64,000 nt of DNA from Aestuariibacter salexigens DSM 15300 (lineage in GTDB: Bacteria; Pseudomonadota; Gammaproteobacteria; Enterobacterales; Alteromonadaceae). The stretch lies in contig NZ_KE386852.1 in the NCBI RefSeq assembly GCF_000429145.1, positions 110,408 through 174,407 of the forward strand, read 5' to 3'. The notes under the pieces were generated by a model. It saw only the letters and a program-made list of their open reading frames with translations, made no database searches and was not told where the DNA came from. Below, one piece after another: positions 27,666 through 35,893 of the stretch. Position 1 is the first letter of the stretch; each line of letters begins with the position of its first letter. The translations under genes and the position numbers were made by a program.

Positions 27666-28223
27666 ATGCAAACGTTTGAGAACCAGTTCCTGATTGCCAT
27701 GCCCAGCCTGGACGACCCGTACTTTTCACGGAGTCTGACCTATATCTGTGAGCATAATGAGGACGGCGCAATGGGGATCGTGATCAACCAGCCGGTTGGC
27801 ATGACATTGAAAGAACTGCTGGAACAGACCGAGCAGGATGCCATCGTGTTACCCGAAAAAGCAGAAACCCCTGTACTTGCAGGTGGTCCGGTAAGTCGCG
27901 ACCGAGGATTTATCCTGCACACCACACAGTCCGGTTGGTCTTCCAGCCTGCAATTAACTTCTGACATCATGGTCACCACGTCAAAAGATATTCTTAGCGC
28001 CCTGGGTAATAACAACGCGCCTGACAAAGCGATTGTCGCATTGGGCTATGCGGGCTGGTCTGGTGGACAACTCGAACATGAGATCCAGCACAACTCCTGG
28101 CTCACTGTCGAAGCCGATCTGGATATTCTGTTTAACACCCCTGTCACCGAAAAGTGGGAAAAGGCAGTCAAAAAGCTTGGTATCGATATCTGGCAATTGG
28201 GACCAGAGGCAGGGCATGCCTGA
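27666..28223 (+). CDS. yqgE: YqgE/AlgH family protein (UPF0301)
   Basis: A 185-residue member of UPF0301, conserved but of uncertain molecular role. Seen: [53 protein letters not shown] and [18 protein letters not shown], all family landmarks. The ATG at 27666 is preceded by AAGGAG about 9 nt upstream and gives the usual length; an ATG at 27639 overlapping gshB is also in frame. It overlaps ruvX by 8 bp, implying translational coupling. Confidence 0.95.
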   Translation: MQTFENQFLIAMPSLDDPYFSRSLTYICEHNEDGAMGIVINQPVGMTLKELLEQTEQDAIVLPEKAETPVLAGGPVSRDRGFILHTTQSGWSSSLQLTSDIMVTTSKDILSALGNNNAPDKAIVALGYAGWSGGQLEHEIQHNSWLTVEADLDILFNTPVTEKWEKAVKKLGIDIWQLGPEAGHA

Positions 28224-28647
28224 TCAGGGACACCGCACGGTGCTCACCTTCGATTTTGGTATGAAAAGTATTGGCGTCGCAGTGGGTCAGGAAATTACTG
28301 GCACGGCGTCACCGCTTGAGGCCATCAAGGCGCGTGATGGCATCCCTGACTGGGATATCATTCAACGTCTTGTCGATGAGTGGTCCCCTCAACTCATGCT
28401 CGTCGGATTACCGCTTAATATGGATGGCAGCTGGCAGCCGCTTACGTATGCGGCGAAGAAATTTGCCAACCGACTTCACGCCAAATTCAAACGTCCCATC
28501 GACACCTGTGATGAACGGCTGACCACCGTCGACGCCAAAGCGACTTTGTTCGAACAGGGAGGTTACAAAAAACTCAGTAAAGGAAAAGTGGACAGTGCGT
28601 CTGCCTGTTTAATTTTCGAAAGCTGGTCATCCCGGCAGTCAAGTTAA
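28216..28647 (+). CDS. ruvX: Putative Holliday junction resolvase / pre-16S rRNA nuclease RuvX (YqgF)
   Basis: A 143-residue RNase H-fold nuclease. The conserved [21 protein letters not shown] carries the first catalytic Asp. [13 protein letters not shown] and [14 protein letters not shown] follow, and the final acidic residue is in [15 protein letters not shown]. coli YqgF is implicated in 16S rRNA 5'-end maturation; the resolvase name is historical. The start ATG lies inside the end of yqgE (8-bp overlap); longer upstream starts would run through yqgE and are rejected. Confidence 0.95.
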   Translation: MPDQGHRTVLTFDFGMKSIGVAVGQEITGTASPLEAIKARDGIPDWDIIQRLVDEWSPQLMLVGLPLNMDGSWQPLTYAAKKFANRLHAKFKRPIDTCDERLTTVDAKATLFEQGGYKKLSKGKVDSASACLIFESWSSRQSS

Positions 28648-28650
28648 CGA

Positions 28651-28965
28651 CTAAGTCGCACTTCGAGGCTGCTGACACTGCCAGCAAATTTCAAAGGTGG
28701 CGTCATTATGTTCACCGCAACTCGGACACCGCCACTCAGCGCCATCACCAGAGCCTGACTGTAGCTCGTCAATAAGGCGCAGAGCCTTGGACTGCCATTC
28801 TTCATCACTCAGCCACACTTCCGGCCAGGCATCGAAGGGAGACAGCTCCCCTACTCCCCCAATAGAAAATTCATTCTTGATGAAGCACGGTATGTGATTA
28901 GCGTCTAGCATATCCTTAACGCGGGCTACCTGAAAACGGTCTTCGCTGCTGAATATCTTGATCAT
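28651..28965 (-). CDS. DUF2007-type protein with C-terminal zinc ribbon
   Basis: A 104-residue cytoplasmic protein. The first 65 residues (KIFSSEDRFQVARVKDMLDA, then IPCFIKNEF and WPEVWLSDEEW) match the DUF2007 putative signal-transducing fold. The tail has a four-cysteine zinc ribbon CPSCGEHNDATFEICWQC. The biochemical role of the family is not known. It overlaps the upstream TMEM175-like gene by 4 bp (ATGA), so the two are coexpressed. It converges on ruvX with 3 bp between. Confidence 0.8.
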   Translation of the reverse strand: MIKIFSSEDRFQVARVKDMLDANHIPCFIKNEFSIGGVGELSPFDAWPEVWLSDEEWQSKALRLIDELQSGSGDGAEWRCPSCGEHNDATFEICWQCQQPRSAT

Positions 28966-29687
28966 GGTTGACTCGTCAGCCTCGCAAACTTACGGTTGCG
29001 CAGCACAGCATGGCTGGTCAGCACAGGGAAGAGTAAGAAGTACGCAAATCCTGACCAGCCAATGTTCTGGTCTTGCGCATACAGCGCTATCAACATGCTC
29101 ACTAAGGGCACAACATTGGTTAATGCCCAGGACTGTTTATCTGTTTCGGTCTGAAAGACTTCCTGTTCGCTCAAGCCAATCTGCTCTCTTTTCTTCAGTG
29201 CGTAATGAAACAGTACAAAGAAATTTGCCGATAACGCCCAGAATCCGCAAGCATAGAAAATAAACATAAAGCGCACTTCATCTACGCTGCTGTAGCGCAT
29301 CTCGGAAGGCAGAAAGCCGTCGGACAACACGGCAAATAAGCCTTGCATCATCAGGCGCAGCGGAAAAACATATACCAGTACCAGAAAGACCAATACGCAG
29401 CTCATGACGATTGACGGCCCGTCCTCCAGACCATAGCGACGGCACCAGTTGGCATGGGTTGCCCAGATCCAGGCGACAATCGCAAAACTGGCGGCAAATG
29501 AAGGCACCAGCTTGACGGCCATAACAAATTCGTCGAATGTCTTTGGCACGTCATCGATAGAGATGACCAGCATGGTCACGGCAAAGGCGAACGCGGCAGC
29601 CACGAAGGTTTCGAGCCGGTCCATGCTTTCACCGCGTAACCTAAAACGAAAACGCTGGGGTGTTGCGTCCGTCACATTATCCTGCAT
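28962..29687 (-). CDS. TMEM175/DUF1211-like membrane protein, degenerate signature
   Basis: A 241-residue membrane protein with about six helices. The first helix RLETFVAAAFAFAVTMLVIS is placed like the RxxxFSD helix of the TMEM175 potassium-channel family, and WATHANWCRRYG fits the conserved second-helix region. The family's FSD motif is replaced (F-V-A-A), so channel activity is doubtful. The start could also be Met22 (MDRLETF). It is cotranscribed with the DUF2007 gene. Function unknown. Confidence 0.6.
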   Translation of the reverse strand: MQDNVTDATPQRFRFRLRGESMDRLETFVAAAFAFAVTMLVISIDDVPKTFDEFVMAVKLVPSFAASFAIVAWIWATHANWCRRYGLEDGPSIVMSCVLVFLVLVYVFPLRLMMQGLFAVLSDGFLPSEMRYSSVDEVRFMFIFYACGFWALSANFFVLFHYALKKREQIGLSEQEVFQTETDKQSWALTNVVPLVSMLIALYAQDQNIGWSGFAYFLLFPVLTSHAVLRNRKFARLTSQP

Positions 29688-29714
29688 GCGTGAGGCGCTC
29701 CTGATTACACGCGG

Positions 29715-30827
29715 TTAGTCCATATCAATCGACACATCAGTGAGCGAGCCCAGGCTGGTTCCGTCACTGCTATCAAGCTTAATCATCAGACGCAAATCAT
29801 TAGGCGAATCGGCATGGTGCAAGGCCTGGTCAAGCTCAATACGACCTTCTTTATACAAGTCATATAACGCCATATCAAAGGTCTGCATACCCGCCTCTTT
29901 GCCTTTTTTCATCGCATCTTTGAGACTGCCTATTTCATTACGCTGTATTAGATCCGTAATGAGCGGTGAGTTGAGCAAAATTTCGATTGCGGCGCAGCGT
30001 CCCGTGCCGTCTTTGGTCGGCACCAGTTGCTGAGCAACGATAGCGCGAATGTTCAGACTCAGGTCAAATCGCAGTTTGTCATGCATATCTTTCGGCGCCA
30101 GGTGCATGATACGTTCAATCGCCTGGTTGGCATTGTTTGCGTGCAGAGTCGCGACACATAAGTGCCCGGTATCGGCGAAAGACATGGCGTATTCCATGGT
30201 TTCCATTGAGCGAATCTCACCAATTAGAATGACGTCAGGTGCCTGTCGCAACGAGCTCTTGAGGGCATCATCAAACGAGTGTGTGTCAATGCCGACCTCT
30301 CGCTGTGTGACCACACAGCCAGCATGCTCATGCACAAATTCAATCGGGTCTTCTATGGTCAGAATATGTCCACGGGAATTTTGATTTCGATGGCCAATCA
30401 AGGCTGCCAGCGATGTCGATTTACCCGTGCCCGTACCACCGACAAACAGCACTAATCCCCTTTTGGACATGATCACATCTTTGAGTACCTGCGGCAGTCC
30501 CAAATCGTCTACGGCAGGGATCTGGGTGACAATCTGACGCACCACCATGCCGGCCAGATCGCGTTGCCAGAATGCACTGCAGCGGAATCGGCCGACTCCG
30601 TCCCTGGCAATCGCAAAGTTACATTCCTTGCTGTCTGTAAACTCGGTCTGCTGGGCTTCTGTCATGGCACTATGTACCAAATCTAGTGCCGCCTCAGCAT
30701 CCAGCACAGCATCGTCCAGTGGCGTCAGCTGACCGTTGATTTTTGCGCTGACCGGAAACCCGACAGTGACGAAAAGGTCCGACGCTCCCTCATCCACCAT
30801 GCGCTCGAGATAATAATCCAGATTCAT
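29715..30827 (-). CDS. pilU: Type IV pilus retraction ATPase PilU
   Basis: A 370-residue secretion ATPase of the PilT/PilU class. Walker A is GGTGTGKST near residue 130, and the Asp/His boxes occur as LTIEDPIEFVHEH and HLCVATLHANNANQAIERI. It begins MNLDYYLERMVDEGASDLFV, typical of PilU. PilU assists PilT in type IVa pilus retraction for twitching and DNA uptake. It follows pilT by 14 bp. The C-terminal acidic tail (SSDGTSLGSLTDVSIDMD) is usual for PilU. Confidence 0.95.
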   Translation of the reverse strand: MNLDYYLERMVDEGASDLFVTVGFPVSAKINGQLTPLDDAVLDAEAALDLVHSAMTEAQQTEFTDSKECNFAIARDGVGRFRCSAFWQRDLAGMVVRQIVTQIPAVDDLGLPQVLKDVIMSKRGLVLFVGGTGTGKSTSLAALIGHRNQNSRGHILTIEDPIEFVHEHAGCVVTQREVGIDTHSFDDALKSSLRQAPDVILIGEIRSMETMEYAMSFADTGHLCVATLHANNANQAIERIMHLAPKDMHDKLRFDLSLNIRAIVAQQLVPTKDGTGRCAAIEILLNSPLITDLIQRNEIGSLKDAMKKGKEAGMQTFDMALYDLYKEGRIELDQALHHADSPNDLRLMIKLDSSDGTSLGSLTDVSIDMD

Positions 30828-30841
30828 CAGCCTTACCCTCT

Positions 30842-31876
30842 CTAGTGCTTGTCGACCATTTTATCTTTTGCATCCTGTGCGGAGATCACACCGGTTGCAA
30901 CCAGTTTTTGCAGACACTGGTCCATGGTCTGCATACCGTGTGACTGACCGGTCTGGATAACGGAATACATCTGCGGCACTTTATCTTCACGGATCAGATT
31001 ACGGATAGCCGGGATCCCGACCATAATTTCGTGTGCAGCAACACGTCCCCCACCAATCTTCTTGAGCAAGGTTTGTGAAATAACGGCACGCAATGACTCG
31101 GAGAGCATAGACCGCACCATGCCCTTTTCCTCAGCTGGAAACACGTCAATGATACGGTCAATGGTTTTCGGTGCGGAGTTGGTGTGCAAGGTGCCAAACA
31201 CGAGGTGACCGGTTTCCGCAGCTGAAATTGCCAAACGAATGGTTTCCAGGTCCCTCAATTCACCTACCAGGATAACATCGGGGTCTTCACGCAGAGCAGA
31301 GCGCAACGCATTGGAGAAACTCTTGGTGTCACGGTGCACCTCACGCTGGTTGATGACGCTCAATTTATTGTCGTGTACAAATTCGATCGGATCCTCGATG
31401 GTGAGAATGTGGTCTCGTTTATGCGAGTTGATATAGTCCACCATCGCCGCCAGCGTGGTTGATTTACCTGAGCCGGTTGCTCCGGTGACCAGCACGATAC
31501 CGGTTGGCTGGTTGATGATTTGTTTAAATATTTCCGGTGCGCCTAAATCATCCAGGGTCAATACCGTACTGGGGATAGTACGCAAGACAGCCGCGGCACC
31601 GCGGTTTTGCACAAACGCATTGACACGAAAGCGCGACAAATCCTTCACTTCAAATGAAAAATCCACTTCCAGGTTTTCTTCGTATTCTTTGCGCTGCCGG
31701 TCATTCATGATTTCATAGACCAGTGAGTGGACCTGTTTATGATCCAACTCAGGCACATTGAGTCGGCGCATTTCACCGTCGACTCGGATGATAGGAGGCA
31801 GACCGGCACTAAGGTGCAAATCTGACGCGTTATTCTTCACACTGAAAGCTAAAAGTTCGGTAATATCCACAGGCAT
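30842..31876 (-). CDS. pilT: Type IV pilus retraction ATPase PilT
   Basis: A 344-residue hexameric ATPase that drives pilus retraction at the inner membrane. It begins MPVDITELLAFSVKNNASDL and has Walker A GATGSGKST, LTIEDPIEFVHDN, LVGELRDLETIRLAISAAET and HLVFGTLHTNSAPKTIDRI, matching PilT closely. The frame extends 38 codons further upstream into yggS, but the chosen ATG gives the family N-terminus and has GGAG just before it. It diverges from yggS with only 24 bp between start codons, so each promoter must lie in the other's coding region. Confidence 0.97.
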   Translation of the reverse strand: MPVDITELLAFSVKNNASDLHLSAGLPPIIRVDGEMRRLNVPELDHKQVHSLVYEIMNDRQRKEYEENLEVDFSFEVKDLSRFRVNAFVQNRGAAAVLRTIPSTVLTLDDLGAPEIFKQIINQPTGIVLVTGATGSGKSTTLAAMVDYINSHKRDHILTIEDPIEFVHDNKLSVINQREVHRDTKSFSNALRSALREDPDVILVGELRDLETIRLAISAAETGHLVFGTLHTNSAPKTIDRIIDVFPAEEKGMVRSMLSESLRAVISQTLLKKIGGGRVAAHEIMVGIPAIRNLIREDKVPQMYSVIQTGQSHGMQTMDQCLQKLVATGVISAQDAKDKMVDKH

Positions 31877-31900
31877 TGACTCCGTGACATCTGGTGCATA

Positions 31901-32587
31901 ATGAAAACAATAGCAGAACGACTCAAAACCGCACGAGATTACATTGAACGCACTACAATTGACGCCCATCGTCCAACAAAAAGTGTGCAATTGCTAGCGG
32001 TTAGCAAAACCAAACCCGTATCGGATATCGAGCAAGCGTATGAAGCGGGACAACGTTTGTTTGGCGAGAACTATGTTCAGGAAGGGGTCGATAAAGTTCA
32101 GGCTCTTGAACATCTTAGCGATATCGAGTGGCATTTTATCGGGCCTCTACAGTCGAACAAAACCCGCCTTGTTGCAGAGCATTTTGACTGGTTTCAGGCA
32201 CTGGACAGGGAAAAAATTGCACGCCGTTTGCATGAGCAGCGTAGTCCGCACAAATCTCCTCTTAACGTCACGATTCAGGTCAACATCGATGATGAGCACA
32301 GCAAGTCAGGCGTCTCTCCAGATGATGTCATGGCGCTCGCTGACGCTATCCAGCAATATCCCCGCATTGTGCTGCGCGGCCTGATGGCCATCCCCAAAGC
32401 GGACTCATCAGACGCTCAGCAATACGCGTCATTCAGCAATATGTTGGCGCTGTTTGAACGCCTCAAGCAGCAGTACCAAACTGCAGATACGCTGTCGATG
32501 GGGATGTCATCTGACTGGCAGCAGGCAATCATTCATGGCTCAACCATGATAAGATTAGGCACTGCGATTTTTGGACCAAGACAATAG
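31901..32587 (+). CDS. yggS: PLP homeostasis protein YggS (PLPBP)
   Basis: A 228-residue single-domain alanine-racemase-like barrel that binds PLP and affects B6 and amino-acid balance; it has no known enzymatic activity. The PLP lysine is in LLAVSKTKPVSDIEQAYEAG; FGENYVQEGVDKV and WHFIGPLQSNKTR follow, with SMGMSSDWQQAIIHGSTMIR near the end. It is followed by proC 7 bp after its stop, the common yggS-proC-yggT order. Confidence 0.97.
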   Translation: MKTIAERLKTARDYIERTTIDAHRPTKSVQLLAVSKTKPVSDIEQAYEAGQRLFGENYVQEGVDKVQALEHLSDIEWHFIGPLQSNKTRLVAEHFDWFQALDREKIARRLHEQRSPHKSPLNVTIQVNIDDEHSKSGVSPDDVMALADAIQQYPRIVLRGLMAIPKADSSDAQQYASFSNMLALFERLKQQYQTADTLSMGMSSDWQQAIIHGSTMIRLGTAIFGPRQ

Positions 32588-32594
32588 GAGCATT

Positions 32595-33416
32595 ATGCAA
32601 CAACAACGTCTCGCATTTATCGGCGCCGGAAATATGCCCCGCAGTATCATCGGCGGACTGGTTGAAAGCGGTTACCCGGCCCAGAACATCACTGCCAGTA
32701 ATCCTTCTACGCCAAAACTCGATGCTTTACAGGCTGATTTTGCTATTCGTGTCACCACCTCCAACCTGGAGGCAATGCAGCAAGCGGATATCATTGTGTT
32801 GTCCGTTAAGCCGCAGCTGATGGAGCAGGTCTGTGCTGAGCTTAAACAAGCACCGGATTTGGACAAAAAAGTATTCGTCTCTATCGCCGCAGGTATTGAA
32901 GTTGCGCGACTGCAGCAAATGCTCGGAGGCCAATACCCTATGATTCGCGTAATGCCAAATACGCCGAGTCTCATCGGCAAGGGCATGAGCGGTGTCTACG
33001 CAAGCGAAGAAGTCACTGCGCAGCAGGTTTCACAGGTCGAAACCATCATGGCTAGCGTCGGCAAAGTGGTCACCGTCAACGAAGAGTCGATGATTAACGG
33101 CGTGATAGCAGCTGCAGGCAGTAGCCCCGCGTATTTTTTCCTGTTCCTGGAAGCTATGCACAAAGAAGCGATGGCAATGGGATTCTCCCGCCAGGACGCC
33201 AGAACTCTGGTTGAGCAGGCCATGCTTGGCGCTGCAGAAATGGTTTGTCACAATCAGCAGCTTGAATTGGACGAGCTTCGAGCCCAAGTTACATCAAAAG
33301 GTGGCACGACCTTCGAAGCCATCCGTCATTTTCAGGAAAATGGTCTCGAACAATTGGTCAGCGGCGCGATGCAATCAGCAGTGACACGCGCTGAAGCCAT
33401 GGCGAAAGAGTTTTAA
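32595..33416 (+). CDS. proC: Pyrroline-5-carboxylate reductase
   Basis: A 273-residue enzyme making proline from pyrroline-5-carboxylate with NAD(P)H. The Rossmann motif FIGAGNMPRSIIGGLVESG is at the N-terminus, VMPNTPSLIGKGMSGVYA near residue 120, and the C-terminal signature QVTSKGGTTFEAIRHFQENG is intact. The ATG at 32595 has AGGAG 5 nt upstream and fits the family; the in-frame start at 32571 lies inside yggS. Confidence 0.97.
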   Translation: MQQQRLAFIGAGNMPRSIIGGLVESGYPAQNITASNPSTPKLDALQADFAIRVTTSNLEAMQQADIIVLSVKPQLMEQVCAELKQAPDLDKKVFVSIAAGIEVARLQQMLGGQYPMIRVMPNTPSLIGKGMSGVYASEEVTAQQVSQVETIMASVGKVVTVNEESMINGVIAAAGSSPAYFFLFLEAMHKEAMAMGFSRQDARTLVEQAMLGAAEMVCHNQQLELDELRAQVTSKGGTTFEAIRHFQENGLEQLVSGAMQSAVTRAEAMAKEF

Positions 33417-33435
33417 TTAGCAGGAACACGCAATA

Positions 33436-33978
33436 ATGAATGCGACACAGTTTTTAATTGGCACCCTGTTCGATTTGTATCTGATGGTTGTGCTTTTGCG
33501 TCTGTGGCTCCAGTTGGCGCAAGCGGATTTTTATAACCCGTTCAGTCAATTCGTTGTCAAGGCGACGCATCCACTGATAGGCCCTATGCGGCGTATCCTT
33601 CCGCCGATTGGCAGGTTTGACACCGCGACGCTTATTCTCGCGCTGTTGGTTGCCAGCTTGAAAATTGTGGTGTTGGGCGTTCTGATAGGCGGTATTACTA
33701 TCAACCCTCTTTCCTTGTTCATTGGTGCTGCGCTGATTGTGCTCAAAGAAGCCTTCAGTATTGTTTTTTGGGTGTTGGTGATCCGGGCCATCCTCAGCTG
33801 GGTGAGCCAGGGAAGCAACCCGATTGAATATGTCCTGCAACAATTGACCGAACCCTTTCTGGCCCCCATTCGGCGGATCATTCCGCCTATGGGCGGATTG
33901 GATTTATCCATACTGATTGCGCTCATCGGTTTACAGTTTCTGCAAATTCTTATGCAGGACCTGCTTGGTCACTTCTGA
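33436..33978 (+). CDS. yggT: YggT family membrane protein
   Basis: A 180-residue inner-membrane protein with two repeated YggT modules, each a helix pair with RxxxPPxG: PLIGPMRRILPPIGRFD near residue 47 and PFLAPIRRIIPPMGGLD near residue 140. The exact function is unsettled; roles in osmotic or potassium homeostasis and cell division have been suggested for homologues. It follows proC by 19 bp and ends just before the DUF4426 gene. Confidence 0.95.
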   Translation: MNATQFLIGTLFDLYLMVVLLRLWLQLAQADFYNPFSQFVVKATHPLIGPMRRILPPIGRFDTATLILALLVASLKIVVLGVLIGGITINPLSLFIGAALIVLKEAFSIVFWVLVIRAILSWVSQGSNPIEYVLQQLTEPFLAPIRRIIPPMGGLDLSILIALIGLQFLQILMQDLLGHF

Positions 33979-34000
33979 TTAAGTTAAGGGGTTAATGAGT

Positions 34001-34420
34001 ATGTTGAAACATTTTGTGTGTCTATTTTTACTGATATTTTCAGCCAGCATCTGGGCTGAACAAAAACAGGTACTGGGTGACTGGGATGTGCATTACATGG
34101 TAGTGGGCACGACTTTTCTGACCCCTGAAGTGGCTCAGGGAGCAGGTATTGTGCGCAGTAAATTTAACGCTCTGGTCAATATTTCAGTGCTTGATTCTGC
34201 CACCCAGAAAGCGCAGTCGCTGATCGTTGAAGGCAATGCCAGGAACCTGATTGGTACCACCAAAGCGTTGACGTTTAAAGAGGTTCAGGACGGTGACGCC
34301 ATATACTATCTGGCAGTGTTACCGTTCAGGGATCAGGAAACCTATCGCTTCGACATCACTATCCGAGACCATCAAACCAGCCAGACGCTGGCGTTCCAGC
34401 AAAAAATCTACGTGGATTAA
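34001..34420 (+). CDS. Exported DUF4426 protein
   Basis: A 139-residue periplasmic protein with signal peptide MLKHFVCLFLLIFSASIWA. The mature part (GDWDVHYMVVGTTFLTPEVA, then SKFNALVNISVLD and YRFDITIRDHQTSQTLAFQQ) fits DUF4426, a family of small immunoglobulin-like periplasmic proteins often found at the end of yggS-proC-yggT operons. The ATG at 34001 lies 9 nt after AAGGGG; an ATG six bases upstream is also in frame. Function unknown. Confidence 0.85.
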   Translation: MLKHFVCLFLLIFSASIWAEQKQVLGDWDVHYMVVGTTFLTPEVAQGAGIVRSKFNALVNISVLDSATQKAQSLIVEGNARNLIGTTKALTFKEVQDGDAIYYLAVLPFRDQETYRFDITIRDHQTSQTLAFQQKIYVD

Positions 34421-34550
34421 ACCAGACTCGACAAAACCGGACGTCAGTACAGTATGTCAATTGGCATATTTTGATACACTTTGAAACGGACGTTATTGAC
34501 CTTGTTAACTAAACTTTAGACAGGTCAAAGACAATCTCAAAGGACGCACC

Positions 34551-35768
34551 ATGGACTTTTTTTCTCGGCTGAAGCACTCACAAAGTGTCAGCGCACTTCG
34601 CACAGGCGTCGCATGCCTGCTGTTCTCGTCAGCGATATCACTAGGTGCACACGCCGCCGCACCGGGCTATGGCAAAATGGACGTATTCCCTGACGTACAG
34701 ATCTCGCCAGACGGCGATCATCTGGCTATTGGTTTAATGAATAATGGCATGCGCCAAATGATCGTAGTTAAAACCGATTCATTTGAAACCGTAGGTGGCG
34801 CAAATTTTGGTAAAACACAAGAGGTAGGTAACTTTTACTGGTCGTGTAATAACCGCCTGCTCATTGAAGTACTGCAGCGCGATCCCTGGGATGATAAATC
34901 CAAATATTATGGCGAGCTTTATGCTGTAGATGCAGACGGAAAATACGGTGAAATGGTGTTCGGCTACCGTGCCGGTGAAGCACAGGTCGGCACCAAATTG
35001 CGTAAAAATAAAGATGTATTCGGCTGGGCGAAGCTGGTCAACCCGATGCTGGAGGACGATAAGCATGTGCTGATTTCGGCCACGCCGATGCCTGGTGGTA
35101 GCCGCGTTTTCCAGGATGACAAAGAGCGCAGCCAACTGGATATGCAAGAATATGAGAAACAGTATTCAACTGTACACAGGCTCAATATCCGCACCGGCCG
35201 TATGGGTCAGGCACTTGCCCGTGCGCCGGTCGCCAATGCTCGCTACATCACCAACGCAGATGATGAACTTATCTTTGCGTTTGGTAATGATTTTGGGCAG
35301 GCAGCGCAATTATTCCGCTATGTGAACGACGACTGGCAGCGTATCAGCGTGCCCGGTGGTGAATTCACACCGCTGACATTGGATGGTGAAAGCCAGCGCT
35401 TTTACTACCTGAGTCAAACCGGGGATGACACAGCATTGAACGTACTAGACCTGGCAAGCATGCAGGCCAACACCTTGCACAGTGCAAAAGGTTTGACGAC
35501 AGATGATGTCGTGTTCTCTTCTGACTATACCAGAGTGTACGGGGTAAGAGACGCTAACGCCGAATTAGGGTATCAGGTGTTTGACGACGCCAATGACGCA
35601 GAAGCCGACCTCTTTAAACGCTTTGCAGCAACATTCGAACAGCAGAGCGTGAAAATTATCGGTCATAGCAATGATGAAAACCGCTGGATTGTCTACACCA
35701 ATAAAGACGATACTTCCGGTTATTATCTATATTCAGCCTCTGGCAACGAACTGTCGCAAATTTTGTAG
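34551..35768 (+). CDS. S9-peptidase-type beta-propeller protein lacking the hydrolase domain
   Basis: A 405-residue exported protein. The signal peptide ends near AHAAAPGYG. The body is the N-terminal propeller of S9 prolyl-oligopeptidase-like proteins: FPDVQISPDGDHLAIGLMNN, VGNFYWSCNNRLLIEV, ISATPMPGGSRVFQDDKE and repeated blade ends to GYYLYSASGNELSQIL. Full-length relatives continue into a roughly 250-residue alpha/beta hydrolase with the catalytic triad. Here the frame stops at the end of the propeller and a strong terminator follows, so no peptidase activity is expected. It may act as a binding protein or be a domain-loss remnant. AAAGGA precedes the ATG. Confidence 0.8.
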   Translation: MDFFSRLKHSQSVSALRTGVACLLFSSAISLGAHAAAPGYGKMDVFPDVQISPDGDHLAIGLMNNGMRQMIVVKTDSFETVGGANFGKTQEVGNFYWSCNNRLLIEVLQRDPWDDKSKYYGELYAVDADGKYGEMVFGYRAGEAQVGTKLRKNKDVFGWAKLVNPMLEDDKHVLISATPMPGGSRVFQDDKERSQLDMQEYEKQYSTVHRLNIRTGRMGQALARAPVANARYITNADDELIFAFGNDFGQAAQLFRYVNDDWQRISVPGGEFTPLTLDGESQRFYYLSQTGDDTALNVLDLASMQANTLHSAKGLTTDDVVFSSDYTRVYGVRDANAELGYQVFDDANDAEADLFKRFAATFEQQSVKIIGHSNDENRWIVYTNKDDTSGYYLYSASGNELSQIL

Positions 35769-35790
35769 TCAGCAGTCCGCTCCGCTTTTC

Positions 35791-35820
35791 AACGCCCCGC
35801 TCTCTACGCGGGGCGTTTTA
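35791..35820 (+). terminator. Intrinsic terminator after the propeller gene
   Basis: AACGCCCCGC (35791-35800), loop TCTCTAC, GCGGGGCGTT (35808-35817) is a perfect 10-bp stem followed by a short T-tract (TTTTAATTT). Confidence 0.9.
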
Positions 35821-35893
35821 ATTTGATACGTATCAATGTGTTGAAAAGAGATTGCAGTAAAGTCACCTTACCGCTTCACTTAGGCATATCAAT

